Below the pieces are notes generated by a model. The model was not told where the DNA came from and ran no database searches. It saw nothing but the letters and a program-made list of their open reading frames with translations. Shown here in pieces: positions 25,010 to 33,036 of a DNA stretch of 64,000 bases. The DNA comes from Woeseiaceae bacterium (lineage in GTDB: Bacteria; Pseudomonadota; Gammaproteobacteria; Steroidobacterales; Woeseiaceae): the NCBI GenBank assembly GCA_021773095.1, contig JAJFKR010000033.1, positions 1 through 64,000 on the forward strand. The letters run 5' to 3'. The position numbers and the translations under genes were made by a program. Positions within the stretch are counted from its first letter, which is position 1; each line of letters begins with the position of its first letter.

Positions 25010-25579
25010 ATGCGCACAACATCGATTTCAATTCGCGTAGGTCTGGCTATGCTGGGTTTCGTTTGCGGTGTCGCTGCAATAGGGAACATGTCAGCGGCGC
25101 AGGTAGAGGCCGATGATGATAACTCGTCGTCAATCGAAGATGCCGAAGCAGCCTTCCTGGAGTCATTGCATTATTCACACGAAGAGTTCGTGCGATTATA
25201 TGCATCTCTTCCAAGAGATGAAGACAATAAGGTTGATTGGGAGCGGGCGACCAGTGAGGGCCTCATCGACCCCCTCGCTTCCATCGATCTTGACAGTGGC
25301 GAAGAATTTATTATGGACCTCAAGGTCGTAATCAAATTCGACGACATGCTGATCAAGGATGTTGTCTTTTCCCATGCCGTTCATACCTACTGGCTCAATT
25401 GCAGTTCCTGTCACCCAAGGCTCTTCAGGCCGGAGATTGCCGCGAATCGCATGACCATGAAAGAGATACGTGCAGGAAAATATTGTGGCTATTGTCATGG
25501 AATGGTCGCATTCCCGACAGATGTTGTAGACGCCCCCAATTTTCGTGCCAATTGTCTAAGATGCCATCGCGCTCAATGA
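25010..25579 (+). CDS. Triheme c7-type cytochrome with N-terminal extension (third)
   Basis: 189 residues: signal peptide (LAMLGFVCGVAAIGNMSAAQ), an acidic stretch, the same N-terminal extension as its neighbour, and a triheme domain with CSSCH, CGYCH and CLRCH. FSHAVH supplies the distal histidines. Triheme periplasmic carrier by family. The spacing to the second cytochrome is 34 bp and to the next gene 12 bp, so it is part of the same operon. Confidence 0.87.
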   Translation: MRTTSISIRVGLAMLGFVCGVAAIGNMSAAQVEADDDNSSSIEDAEAAFLESLHYSHEEFVRLYASLPRDEDNKVDWERATSEGLIDPLASIDLDSGEEFIMDLKVVIKFDDMLIKDVVFSHAVHTYWLNCSSCHPRLFRPEIAANRMTMKEIRAGKYCGYCHGMVAFPTDVVDAPNFRANCLRCHRAQ

Positions 25580-25591
25580 GGATAATCCATA

Positions 25592-26215
25592 ATGCGAACC
25601 TACCTGATAACCCTCTTTCTAACGTCGATCTGGATATTGACCCCGGTTTCCACTCTTCTGGCCCAGGACGACGATCCAGTGGATATTCAAATCGTCATGG
25701 AAAGAGCCAATAACCTCAAAACTATGCTTGATCGCCTGCTTGTGGATTCAAATCACAGCAGTATTCAGAAGGTTATCAAAGAAGGGGGCGATTCAAGCGA
25801 GCCGCTAATTGCAGAAGCAATCAGGCTAAAATCGAACGGTGAGCAGTTGCTCGCAGAAGAAGAATATATGCAGGCTGCCATCGAGCTCCAGTCTGCCCTC
25901 GATCACGTTTTTCAGGCGATCAGGTCGGAGGATAGCCAGCATGAGCCAGCGGATGCGTTGGAGTTCAGGTTGGCAGAATATGTAGAGATAAATGACACGT
26001 TTATCTCGGCTGCGCAACGCGTTGTGAACGATGAGCCGAACAATGAAGCGTCGGGTTTACTTGAATTGGCCAAAGATGTTCGAGGTAAAGCGGACCTGCA
26101 ATCCGCCAATGGTGATCTTGCAGCGGCCGTTGAGAGTCTGCAACGATCAACTCAAATGGCGCAGCAGGCCATTATGTCGGTCAGGAATGGCAAGGTCATT
26201 GAGAGACGGCAATAA
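25592..26215 (+). CDS. Secreted alpha-helical protein of unknown function
   Basis: 207 residues with a signal peptide ending at STLLAQ. The rest is predicted helical, with two similar units (IAEAIRLKSNGEQLLAEEEYMQAAIELQSA and LELAKDVRGKADLQSANGDLAAAVESLQRS) that look like TPR-like or helical-hairpin repeats. No heme or metal motif. Being inside the cytochrome operon, it may be a periplasmic chaperone or assembly factor for the triheme proteins (inference). Confidence 0.7.
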   Translation: MRTYLITLFLTSIWILTPVSTLLAQDDDPVDIQIVMERANNLKTMLDRLLVDSNHSSIQKVIKEGGDSSEPLIAEAIRLKSNGEQLLAEEEYMQAAIELQSALDHVFQAIRSEDSQHEPADALEFRLAEYVEINDTFISAAQRVVNDEPNNEASGLLELAKDVRGKADLQSANGDLAAAVESLQRSTQMAQQAIMSVRNGKVIERRQ

Positions 26216-26268
26216 ACAGCTCGAGATCTTGCTAACGCACGATACATTGTAGAGGGAGCACAACTATC

Positions 26269-27009
26269 ATGATATTTCGGATCAAATACGTTTTGATATT
26301 ATGCGTGTGTTTATCCGTCGGCCTGTTCGTTACAAATATCATAGGCGCAGGCTACGCGGCACAAAAAAATAGTGAAGAGGAGTCACTCAAGGAAGTACCG
26401 GACACTATCGACGGAAAGGTATCAACCTCGATAAGTGTTCCGGGTTATACCTATGTTGAGGTTGATACCGGTAGCGATAAAGTCTGGGCTGCTGTGCCCG
26501 GCACCTCCGTAAACATTGGCGACAAGGTGTCATTTTCAATCGGGATACCGATGCAGAATTTTTACAGCAAGACTCTGCAGCGCAACTTTTCCGTCATCTA
26601 TTTTGTGGATCATTTCGTTACCGATGACGGAATCACGCAAATGAGCGCGTCAGCCGCTGCTGCGCACGGTCGACCAAGCCAGAATCCGGCTACGGAGCTG
26701 ATCGAGGAAATCAATAAGGTGGAAGGCGGCAATACGATTGCCGAAATCTATGCGGCGAAGGACAAACTGAATGGCGAGACTATATCTGTGCGCGGAAAGG
26801 TTACCCGGTTCACTGCCAGTGTCCTGGGTAAGAACTGGATTCATATCCGGGATAGCAGCACCACTGATGATCTCACTGTAACCACCGCAGCGACGGCTGC
26901 TATTAATGACATCGTCATTATTGAAGGAAAACTCGAACTGGATAAGGACTATGGTTATGGCTACGTCTACCCGGTTATTCTGGAGGAGGCGAAAATAACG
27001 AAAGACTGA
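26269..27009 (+). CDS. NrfJ-like OB-fold periplasmic protein
   Basis: 246 residues with an N-terminal membrane or signal segment. The first half matches the NrfJ-type domain (GYTYVEVDTGSDKVWAAVPG, then GIPMQNFYSKTLQRNFSVIYFV); the second is an OB-fold (LNGETISVRGKVTRFTASVLGKNWIHIRDSS). NrfJ-type genes accompany cytochrome c nitrite reductase and other multihaem systems, where the role is thought to be assembly-related, but this is not settled. Last gene of the triheme operon, with a good GAGGGAG ribosome site. Confidence 0.78.
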   Translation: MIFRIKYVLILCVCLSVGLFVTNIIGAGYAAQKNSEEESLKEVPDTIDGKVSTSISVPGYTYVEVDTGSDKVWAAVPGTSVNIGDKVSFSIGIPMQNFYSKTLQRNFSVIYFVDHFVTDDGITQMSASAAAAHGRPSQNPATELIEEINKVEGGNTIAEIYAAKDKLNGETISVRGKVTRFTASVLGKNWIHIRDSSTTDDLTVTTAATAAINDIVIIEGKLELDKDYGYGYVYPVILEEAKITKD

Positions 27010-27018
27010 ATAATCGAT

Positions 27019-27693
27019 TTAGCCAGCAGTGTGCGCCGCCAGCCATTCCCTGGCCAGCGCCTTTGCTTCCTCAATTTGCTCGGCATCCATTGCTTGTTCA
27101 AGAACAGATATCAGTCGTTTGGCAGACTCGTCGTCGCTGGTTGCTGCGATGTTGAACCACTTGTGTGCTTGCACGTTATCCTCCGGAGCACCCTCTCCGC
27201 GAAAATGCATCACGCCAAGCTGACTTTGTGCATCGGGAAGGCCCTGTTCTGCTGCTTTCAAAAACAGATCGAACGCTTGCGGATAGTCTTTTGTGAGACC
27301 AGTTCCCGAAAAATATCGCTTGCCAATCGCGAACTGTGCAATGGCAAGGCCCTGTTGCGCCGCTTTGAGCTGCCAGGAGACACCGAATTCAACATCTCGC
27401 GTGATGCCATTCCCGACGACGTACATCCTGCCCAGATCGAATTGCGCAATTGCGAGGCCTTGCTCCGCTGCTTTGGTATACCAGAGCACCGCGTTCCTAT
27501 CGTCTCTGGCTTTGCCCTTTCCCCTGCGTTGTTTGTTGCCATAGAAGCGTCCCAGATTGTACTGGGCGTCGGCATCGCCAGACTTCGCTGCTGACCTGAG
27601 CTCAGAAATCTCGTCCGCCGTTGCCAGAGAACTCAAGCAGAGATTAATGAACAAAAATATTGATATCGGGAACCGCACCATAGCCGTCGGCAA
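27019..27693 (-). CDS. Sel1-repeat protein beside the cytochrome genes
   Basis: 224 residues with a signal peptide (FLFINLCLSSLATA) and about five Sel1-like repeats of the form AAEQGLAIAQFDLGRMYVVGNGI. Sel1 proteins usually mediate protein-protein contacts. It is transcribed away from the tetraheme cytochrome, so the two share the intergenic region that holds the second TTACA array. It converges with the NrfJ-like gene. Confidence 0.85.
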   Translation of the reverse strand: MPTAMVRFPISIFLFINLCLSSLATADEISELRSAAKSGDADAQYNLGRFYGNKQRRGKGKARDDRNAVLWYTKAAEQGLAIAQFDLGRMYVVGNGITRDVEFGVSWQLKAAQQGLAIAQFAIGKRYFSGTGLTKDYPQAFDLFLKAAEQGLPDAQSQLGVMHFRGEGAPEDNVQAHKWFNIAATSDDESAKRLISVLEQAMDAEQIEEAKALAREWLAAHTAG

Positions 27694-27780
27694 TTTCTCA
27701 CTCGGATTGATTTCGGGAGAAATATCTTAGAACGATCTGGACGATGATGTCCAATATTACTCTGTAGCTGTCTGCCTCGT

Positions 27781-27815
27781 TTACATCCGTTTACATTTCA
27801 TTACAAACAGTTATT
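27781..27815 (+). promoter_or_regulatory. Phased TTACA repeats upstream of the tetraheme cytochrome
   Basis: TTACA at 27781, 27791 and 27801, and TTATT at 27811: direct repeats exactly 10 bp apart, about 100 bp before the cytochrome ATG. The arrangement and part of the sequence (TTACAAACAGTTATT) repeat the array at 23900, pointing to one regulator for both promoters. Confidence 0.65.
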
Positions 27816-27915
27816 GGCTAGTCATACGGAAATTACATGCACCCCATAGCATTACTGTCGATGGAGAAGGACATTCGTCCTACTCGGATTGGAAAACAAG
27901 GAAAGGGGAACTGTA

Positions 27916-28608
27916 ATGAAGACTTTAATCTCAGGCCAAGGGAATCGAGTGTTCACGACCCTGTTGTCGGGGTTATTGATGGGAATGGGTATCCTGTTCT
28001 CAACATCAGCGTTGGCCCAGGACAATACTACTATCGTGGGATCTCCTCACGATTTTCGTACTCAAGGCTGGGTTAACAATGGTAACAATGAAATTTGTGT
28101 GGTTTGTCATACACCGCATAATGCAATCTCCCCTCAGGACGGACCGCTGTGGAACCGCTCGCTGACGCTGTCGACATTTACGTTGTACATGCCCAACACA
28201 ACTCCTGGCAGTGATATTCAGGGTACCGGCTTCAATCAGCCGTCGGGCGTATCAAAACTTTGCTTGTCCTGCCACGACGGCACAATAGCTATCGATGCAT
28301 TTGGTGGCCTGACCGGAACGGAAACGATGGATGACATCAATGCTGCTGCAAATATCGGTGACGTGGTGGGTGGCGTCGGTGATTTGAGAAACGATCACCC
28401 GGTGGCCTTCACCTTCCCAACAACGGATGCTGAACTCTACGCTAATGTAAGCGGCGTGGTAAATGGCCAGATGCCATTGTTTGGCCCGAGCCAGGATCAA
28501 ATGGAATGTGCTTCCTGCCATGACGTGCATGCTACCAATACTTATGACCAGCTACTCAGGGTTGACAACACCGGAAGCGGACTCTGCCTGACCTGCCACA
28601 TAAAATAA
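27916..28608 (+). CDS. Tetraheme c-type cytochrome, candidate extracellular filament (OmcE-like) subunit
   Basis: 230 residues with a signal peptide (TLLSGLLMGMGILFSTSALAQ) and four heme sites CVVCH, CLSCH, CASCH and CLTCH. Extra histidines (SPHDF, TPHN, NDHPVAF, DVHA) could be the distal ligands. Size and heme number are those of OmcE-type tetraheme cytochromes that polymerise into extracellular wires; sequence identity to OmcE cannot be checked here, so that is inference. The same four-heme arrangement recurs at the N-terminus of both 12-heme proteins downstream. The start is the ATG at 27916, with AAGGGGAA upstream; the TTG at 27889 is unlikely. Own terminator follows. Confidence 0.88.
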   Translation: MKTLISGQGNRVFTTLLSGLLMGMGILFSTSALAQDNTTIVGSPHDFRTQGWVNNGNNEICVVCHTPHNAISPQDGPLWNRSLTLSTFTLYMPNTTPGSDIQGTGFNQPSGVSKLCLSCHDGTIAIDAFGGLTGTETMDDINAAANIGDVVGGVGDLRNDHPVAFTFPTTDAELYANVSGVVNGQMPLFGPSQDQMECASCHDVHATNTYDQLLRVDNTGSGLCLTCHIK

Positions 28609-28661
28609 CCTTGGGGTTCACTACAACCGCTGTCGACTCCGACAGGACTCAGGGAACGGCA

Positions 28662-28697
28662 ACACACCCCCTTCCGGTTGGATGGGGGTGTGTTTTT
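28662..28697 (+). terminator. Rho-independent terminator after the tetraheme cytochrome
   Basis: ACACACCCCC-loop-GGGGGTGTGT hairpin followed by TTTTT. It makes the tetraheme gene a single-gene transcript that can be expressed at a level different from the propeller/barrel operon behind it. Confidence 0.88.
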
Positions 28698-28773
28698 ATG
28701 AGACAGTAACATCTTCATGATCAGGAAAAATTTGTACGGCGACATCCTAAGATTTTAGTAATGGGGTAAGAAA

Positions 28774-29913
28774 ATGCAACGAATGCAAAGTAGAAACTTG
28801 AACTTGAAAATTCGTTTTCTGATTGCGTTTTTTCTGTCCGCCTGCATGGCTCCGGCTTTCGCGCAGGATTCGGCGGATAGCGCAGATGACACAAGCGCAC
28901 TTTTCTATCCATCGCTGCCGGATGCTCCACGTATCCAGTACCTGACCAGCTTCTCGGTAGCCGGAGACGTCAAAGAGAAAAAGAAAAAGAAAGGCGGCTG
29001 GCTGAGCGATTTTGTTCTGGGAGAGGAGAACCCCGAGGACGATGAGGGACCGGAAAAACCCTATGGCGTGTCGCTCAATAATGGCCAGATCCACGTCGTG
29101 GATACTCGTGGAGGTGGCTATGCGATCTTCGATGTGCCCGGCAAAGATTATCGCTTCGCTCTCGGGTCAGGCTCTGCTGTAATGTCGAAACCCGTCAACA
29201 TCGAAATTGACGATGCGGGACTCAAATATGTCACTGATACCGAGAGGGGCCAGATTCTTGCTTTTGACAGCAATGACAGGTTTTTGAGGGCATACGGCAA
29301 ACGAGGAGAATTCCGGCCAACGGATGTTTTGGTTGACGAAAATCGTTTGTACGTGGTCGATATTCAGACACACCGAATCATGGTGCTAGACAAGGAAACC
29401 GGTACCGAACTCAGTTCCTTTGGCGGGCCCGGCGCAGAGCAGAATAATTTCTTTCAACCGACCAACATCGCCCTCGGCCCGGACAAGCATCTCTACATTA
29501 GTGATACGGGTAATTTCCGGGTACAAAAATTTACCCGGGATGGTGAGTTTGTGCAAAGTTTTGGGGCGGGTGTTGGCACGGCCCCCGGGGACTTCGCACG
29601 CCCAAAAGGTGTAGCTGTGGATCGTATGGGCCGGCTTTATGTTGTAGACGCAGCCTTCGAAACCGTTCAAATGTTCAGCAACCAGGGTGACCTGCTATTG
29701 TTTTTTGGCGAGCCGGCATCGACACATCGAGGTGGTCTTGACCTGCCAGCAGATATCGACATCGACTATGACAGTGTGCCTTTTTTCCAGCATTACGCAG
29801 AGCCGGGTTTCAATCTCGAATACATCATTGTGGTTGCCAATCAGTTTGGCAATAGCAGTGTCAATGTCTTTGGCTTCGGGCGCTATGAGTCGATGAGCTA
29901 TGACGACGAGTAA
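28774..29913 (+). CDS. Secreted NHL-repeat beta-propeller protein
   Basis: 379 residues. N-terminal export signal (FLIAFFLSACMAPAFAQ) that contains both a lipobox-like LSAC and a signal peptidase I-like AFA-Q site, so lipidation is uncertain. NHL repeats follow (FRPTDVLVDENRLYVVD, FFQPTNIALGPDKHLYISDT, FARPKGVAVDRMGRLYVVD), giving a six-bladed propeller. A very basic KEKKKKKGGW segment precedes an acidic stretch near residue 75. First gene of the operon with the barrel, two other propellers and two 12-heme cytochromes. Probably a protein-protein or docking module at the outer membrane. Confidence 0.88.
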   Translation: MQRMQSRNLNLKIRFLIAFFLSACMAPAFAQDSADSADDTSALFYPSLPDAPRIQYLTSFSVAGDVKEKKKKKGGWLSDFVLGEENPEDDEGPEKPYGVSLNNGQIHVVDTRGGGYAIFDVPGKDYRFALGSGSAVMSKPVNIEIDDAGLKYVTDTERGQILAFDSNDRFLRAYGKRGEFRPTDVLVDENRLYVVDIQTHRIMVLDKETGTELSSFGGPGAEQNNFFQPTNIALGPDKHLYISDTGNFRVQKFTRDGEFVQSFGAGVGTAPGDFARPKGVAVDRMGRLYVVDAAFETVQMFSNQGDLLLFFGEPASTHRGGLDLPADIDIDYDSVPFFQHYAEPGFNLEYIIVVANQFGNSSVNVFGFGRYESMSYDDE

Positions 29914-29974
29914 TCGCACTCGCGGCGCATAAATTCTCCAGAGAGATCGGCAAGCGGATCTCTGAGATTTACTG

Positions 29975-31984
29975 ATGCGTGAAATCGTTCTTACTTGCGT
30001 TGCACTGCTCTTGATCCTGCCGCCTGAGTTTGCGTCCGCTGCTGACGAGCTGGCTATTTTCAGGCTGACAAATATACAGGCGTATATCGAACTGCTGAAT
30101 CGAAAGAACGTGTTTAATAATCAAGCAACCGGGATTGAGACTGCTGTTGACGATTTCAGATCACAAATTGAAATCGGCGCGTCCACCCGTAGTTACATCT
30201 TTCATCCAAAACTATTGCAGATCAGTCTCTCTGGGAGTCTGCTGTCCGATCGGCAGGATATTAGCCGGATGCAGTTCTCAGCAGCGACCAATAGGGCAAC
30301 GCAGTCGATCAGCCGTCAAAAACAAGTGTTACTGAATATTGACACAACGTTGCAGCTCCTCAAGGACAAGCCCTTTCCGACGACTTTTTCGTATCTGCGC
30401 GAAAATCCGGTCGTCAGAACCGGTCTGGAAGGTAGCTTTACGCAGACAACAGAAAGGTACGGCGTTGATTTTCAGTTGCGAGACGTTCTACCCGTAAGCC
30501 TTTCAATCAACGCGTTCACAGATTCATTCTTTGGAGAGTCCCTTGACCGGATAGTGGACTTTACCTCCGACCGTATAACGATAAAGTCGAGGAAAACCTT
30601 TTCCTCCGGAGACCGGTTTGCGCTGAGCTATGAGATGTCCAATCGAAGTTCCCGAAATGGGGATCCAAGGAGAACGATCCAGGAAACGCTGCGCCGATCG
30701 CGAAATTTGGCATTGACATCCAATTGGCGCCTGGGCGTCCGCGATCAGCTACATATTGACCAGGCCGCCAGCTTTAATCGGCGCGATAACCCGGATGTGA
30801 CAGATTTCAATTTTTCGCCCAGAATTCGCTGGCTACATTCCTCCACACTCCAGTCCAGGTATCTATACAGCTTCAATCAGTCTGAAAGACCGGAGTCGAT
30901 GATCAAGAACCGGACGGAAAGGGCAAGCGCTGCACTGCACTACGCACCGACGCCGAAAATGAATGGTTTCGTGCGCGCCAATGTTGATCAATCAGAGGAA
31001 AAAAACCGACTTCTGCAGAATGCTTTTGGGTTGACTTCAAGAGGTAGTTACAAGAAAGACTTGAAGATCGGTCAGCTCAATTTATCCCTTGGACTCGGTT
31101 ACGAACGCAAGGACCGGGAGTCCCTCGTAACGCAGATTGGTGTCATAGAGGAGGCCGTCGAACTGGTCGGTACAGTACCGATTAGCCTGTCGAGGGACTT
31201 CGTCATAATTGATACCGTGACGGTTCGCAATGAAACAGGCACCCAGATTCTTAGCGAAGGTATCGATTATCGCCTCATCGAGGTCGGTTCCCAGACACAG
31301 ATAGAACGATTGATCGGAGGCAGCATTCTTGATGGAGAAACCGTATTAGTCGACTACGATGCACAAACCGGCGGGACCTTCGAGTATTCACAGACAAGCC
31401 AGACAGCGAGCGCCGACTTCAAATTTGCGAAATATCATAATATTTTCTTACGCTACCGCAATAACAAGCAAACACTGGAATCTGGTTTCTCAACGCTGCC
31501 GTTTAATTCGGTCAGATCTGTGGAAGTTGGTTTGCGAGAACAGGTGCCTCTGCGCTGGATGGGGCTCCAGCTTTATGGAGAGGCAAGGTATCTTCATCAG
31601 GATGAAGATATCAACCCGTATGAGCAGAAAAGCGTTCTTGTTTCGGTACAGGCACCATTGCCGCATAGATTGAAGTTGAACTTGTCCGCATCGCGAAACT
31701 TTGTGGATAATCTGAATTCAGTTGAGGACACTGACATGACGGTATTCAATGCCAACCTCAATTGGCGAGCAAGAAGAAATCTGAACGTCCGGGCGGAAGG
31801 CTATTATGACAAGGACACAGGAGGGACAATATTACGCAGTACGACCAAAGGGAAACTGAGGGCGCAATGGCGATATCGAAAAATCATGGTTGCCATGGAT
31901 GCGATGTATGAAAAGCAACAGCAAGGAGATATCAAGAGTGATAATTACGAGATTTGGTTGCGAATAAGACGAGAGCTATTTTGA
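29975..31984 (+). CDS. Large outer-membrane beta-barrel, candidate conduit for the 12-heme cytochromes
   Basis: 669 residues with a signal peptide (TCVALLLILPPEFASAAD) and long alternating beta strands to the end (VLLNIDTTLQLL, LNLSASRNFVDN, NVRAEGYYD), ending in RIRRELF with a terminal Phe. The central part (EGIDYRLIEVGSQTQIERL, VLVDYDAQTGG) has a globular-looking segment. I recognise no named family (not MtrB/PioB by visible motif; those usually carry an N-terminal CXXC). Position between two propeller genes and upstream of the multihaem genes suggests the outer-membrane part of an electron conduit (inference). Confidence 0.82.
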   Translation: MREIVLTCVALLLILPPEFASAADELAIFRLTNIQAYIELLNRKNVFNNQATGIETAVDDFRSQIEIGASTRSYIFHPKLLQISLSGSLLSDRQDISRMQFSAATNRATQSISRQKQVLLNIDTTLQLLKDKPFPTTFSYLRENPVVRTGLEGSFTQTTERYGVDFQLRDVLPVSLSINAFTDSFFGESLDRIVDFTSDRITIKSRKTFSSGDRFALSYEMSNRSSRNGDPRRTIQETLRRSRNLALTSNWRLGVRDQLHIDQAASFNRRDNPDVTDFNFSPRIRWLHSSTLQSRYLYSFNQSERPESMIKNRTERASAALHYAPTPKMNGFVRANVDQSEEKNRLLQNAFGLTSRGSYKKDLKIGQLNLSLGLGYERKDRESLVTQIGVIEEAVELVGTVPISLSRDFVIIDTVTVRNETGTQILSEGIDYRLIEVGSQTQIERLIGGSILDGETVLVDYDAQTGGTFEYSQTSQTASADFKFAKYHNIFLRYRNNKQTLESGFSTLPFNSVRSVEVGLREQVPLRWMGLQLYGEARYLHQDEDINPYEQKSVLVSVQAPLPHRLKLNLSASRNFVDNLNSVEDTDMTVFNANLNWRARRNLNVRAEGYYDKDTGGTILRSTTKGKLRAQWRYRKIMVAMDAMYEKQQQGDIKSDNYEIWLRIRRELF

Positions 31985-33036
31985 CTGTGGCAACGAAATT
32001 TTCCGGATATGCAATGCCAATCGTCGTTTGCATAGCCGTCGTGCTCGCGGCTTGCGTGCCGGTTGTGCATGGGCCGATCTACGAAATGGAGGTTGCAGAG
32101 CCAGTGTGGCCGGCAGCTCCGTCCAGGCCACGATTGGCTTTCGTAATGTCTTTTTCGGGTACGGAAGAACTCGGAATCAGAAAAAACTTTTTGCAACAGC
32201 TACGAGAGTTGATCGGCGGTGCGCGGCAGGTCCGGTTGGTTCGGCCTGTGGCAATAGTCGAAAGCGCTGACAAGCAGTTGTTTGTTGCTGATCCCGGAGT
32301 GCGTGGAGTGCATCGCTTCGACCTTGAGCGAGGTGGGTATCAGCTGATTCGGGGAGAGAACGGCCAACCGTTACCATCGCCTGTCGCGCTTGCCGCCGGG
32401 TTGAGTGGTGAGGTCTATGTTACCGATTCACGTCTGGCCGCCGTATTTGTGATTGAGCCCGGCAAGAGCGTCGCCGTAAAGGTAGCTCTCGAGGCTTTAT
32501 TGGCGCGACCGACCGGGTTGGCGCTGGACCCCCCCAGCGGACGGCTCTATCTCGTTGATACGGGCAGTCATGAAGTAAAAATATTCGCTCGCGACGGAGC
32601 TCTGCTGAAGCGATTTGGTCGCCGTGGTGAAGGATCAGGTGAATTTAATTTTCCGACTATGATCTGGATGAACAGTAGTGGTGAAATACTGGTTTCAGAT
32701 TCCCTGAACTTTCGGACGCAGGTTTTCGATTCTGCTGGAAACTTTCTGCGTCAATTTGGTGAAGCCGGTGATGGCGCAGGACATCAGGCACAAGGCAAGG
32801 GCATAGCGACAGACAGTAACGGTCACGTATATGTCGTGGATTCAATGATGCACGCGGTTCAGATTTTCGATTCGTCGGGCACGTTTCTTTTCAAATTAGG
32901 CTATAGAGGGGAGGGTCCCGGAGAGTTCTGGTTACCTGCCGGCATCTTTGTCGGCGAGAGGGACACAATTTATGTGGCCGATTCCTATAACGGCCGAATT
33001 CAGGTGTTCCGGTATATTGGTGGTGATTTACCATGA
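31981..33036 (+). CDS. NHL-repeat beta-propeller lipoprotein
   Basis: About 351 residues. Lipoprotein signal with lipobox LAAC, then a conserved N-terminal segment VWPAAPSRPRLAFVMSFSG shared with the other propellers here, then six NHL-type blades (FNFPTMIWMNSSGEILVSDS, GKGIATDSNGHVYVVDS, WLPAGIFVGERDTIYVADS). The ORF track opens upstream at 31954, but TTG at 31981 overlaps the barrel's TGA in a TTGA arrangement and has GAGAG 5 bp upstream; GTG 31987 is also possible. It overlaps the next gene by 4 bp (ATGA). Likely anchored in the outer membrane next to the barrel. Confidence 0.86.
   Translation: MTVATKFSGYAMPIVVCIAVVLAACVPVVHGPIYEMEVAEPVWPAAPSRPRLAFVMSFSGTEELGIRKNFLQQLRELIGGARQVRLVRPVAIVESADKQLFVADPGVRGVHRFDLERGGYQLIRGENGQPLPSPVALAAGLSGEVYVTDSRLAAVFVIEPGKSVAVKVALEALLARPTGLALDPPSGRLYLVDTGSHEVKIFARDGALLKRFGRRGEGSGEFNFPTMIWMNSSGEILVSDSLNFRTQVFDSAGNFLRQFGEAGDGAGHQAQGKGIATDSNGHVYVVDSMMHAVQIFDSSGTFLFKLGYRGEGPGEFWLPAGIFVGERDTIYVADSYNGRIQVFRYIGGDLP

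Noticed and set aside
27837-28076. 79-residue ORF overlapping the start of the tetraheme cytochrome
   Set aside because: Different frame, no ribosome site, and it is fully covered by the cytochrome signal region.
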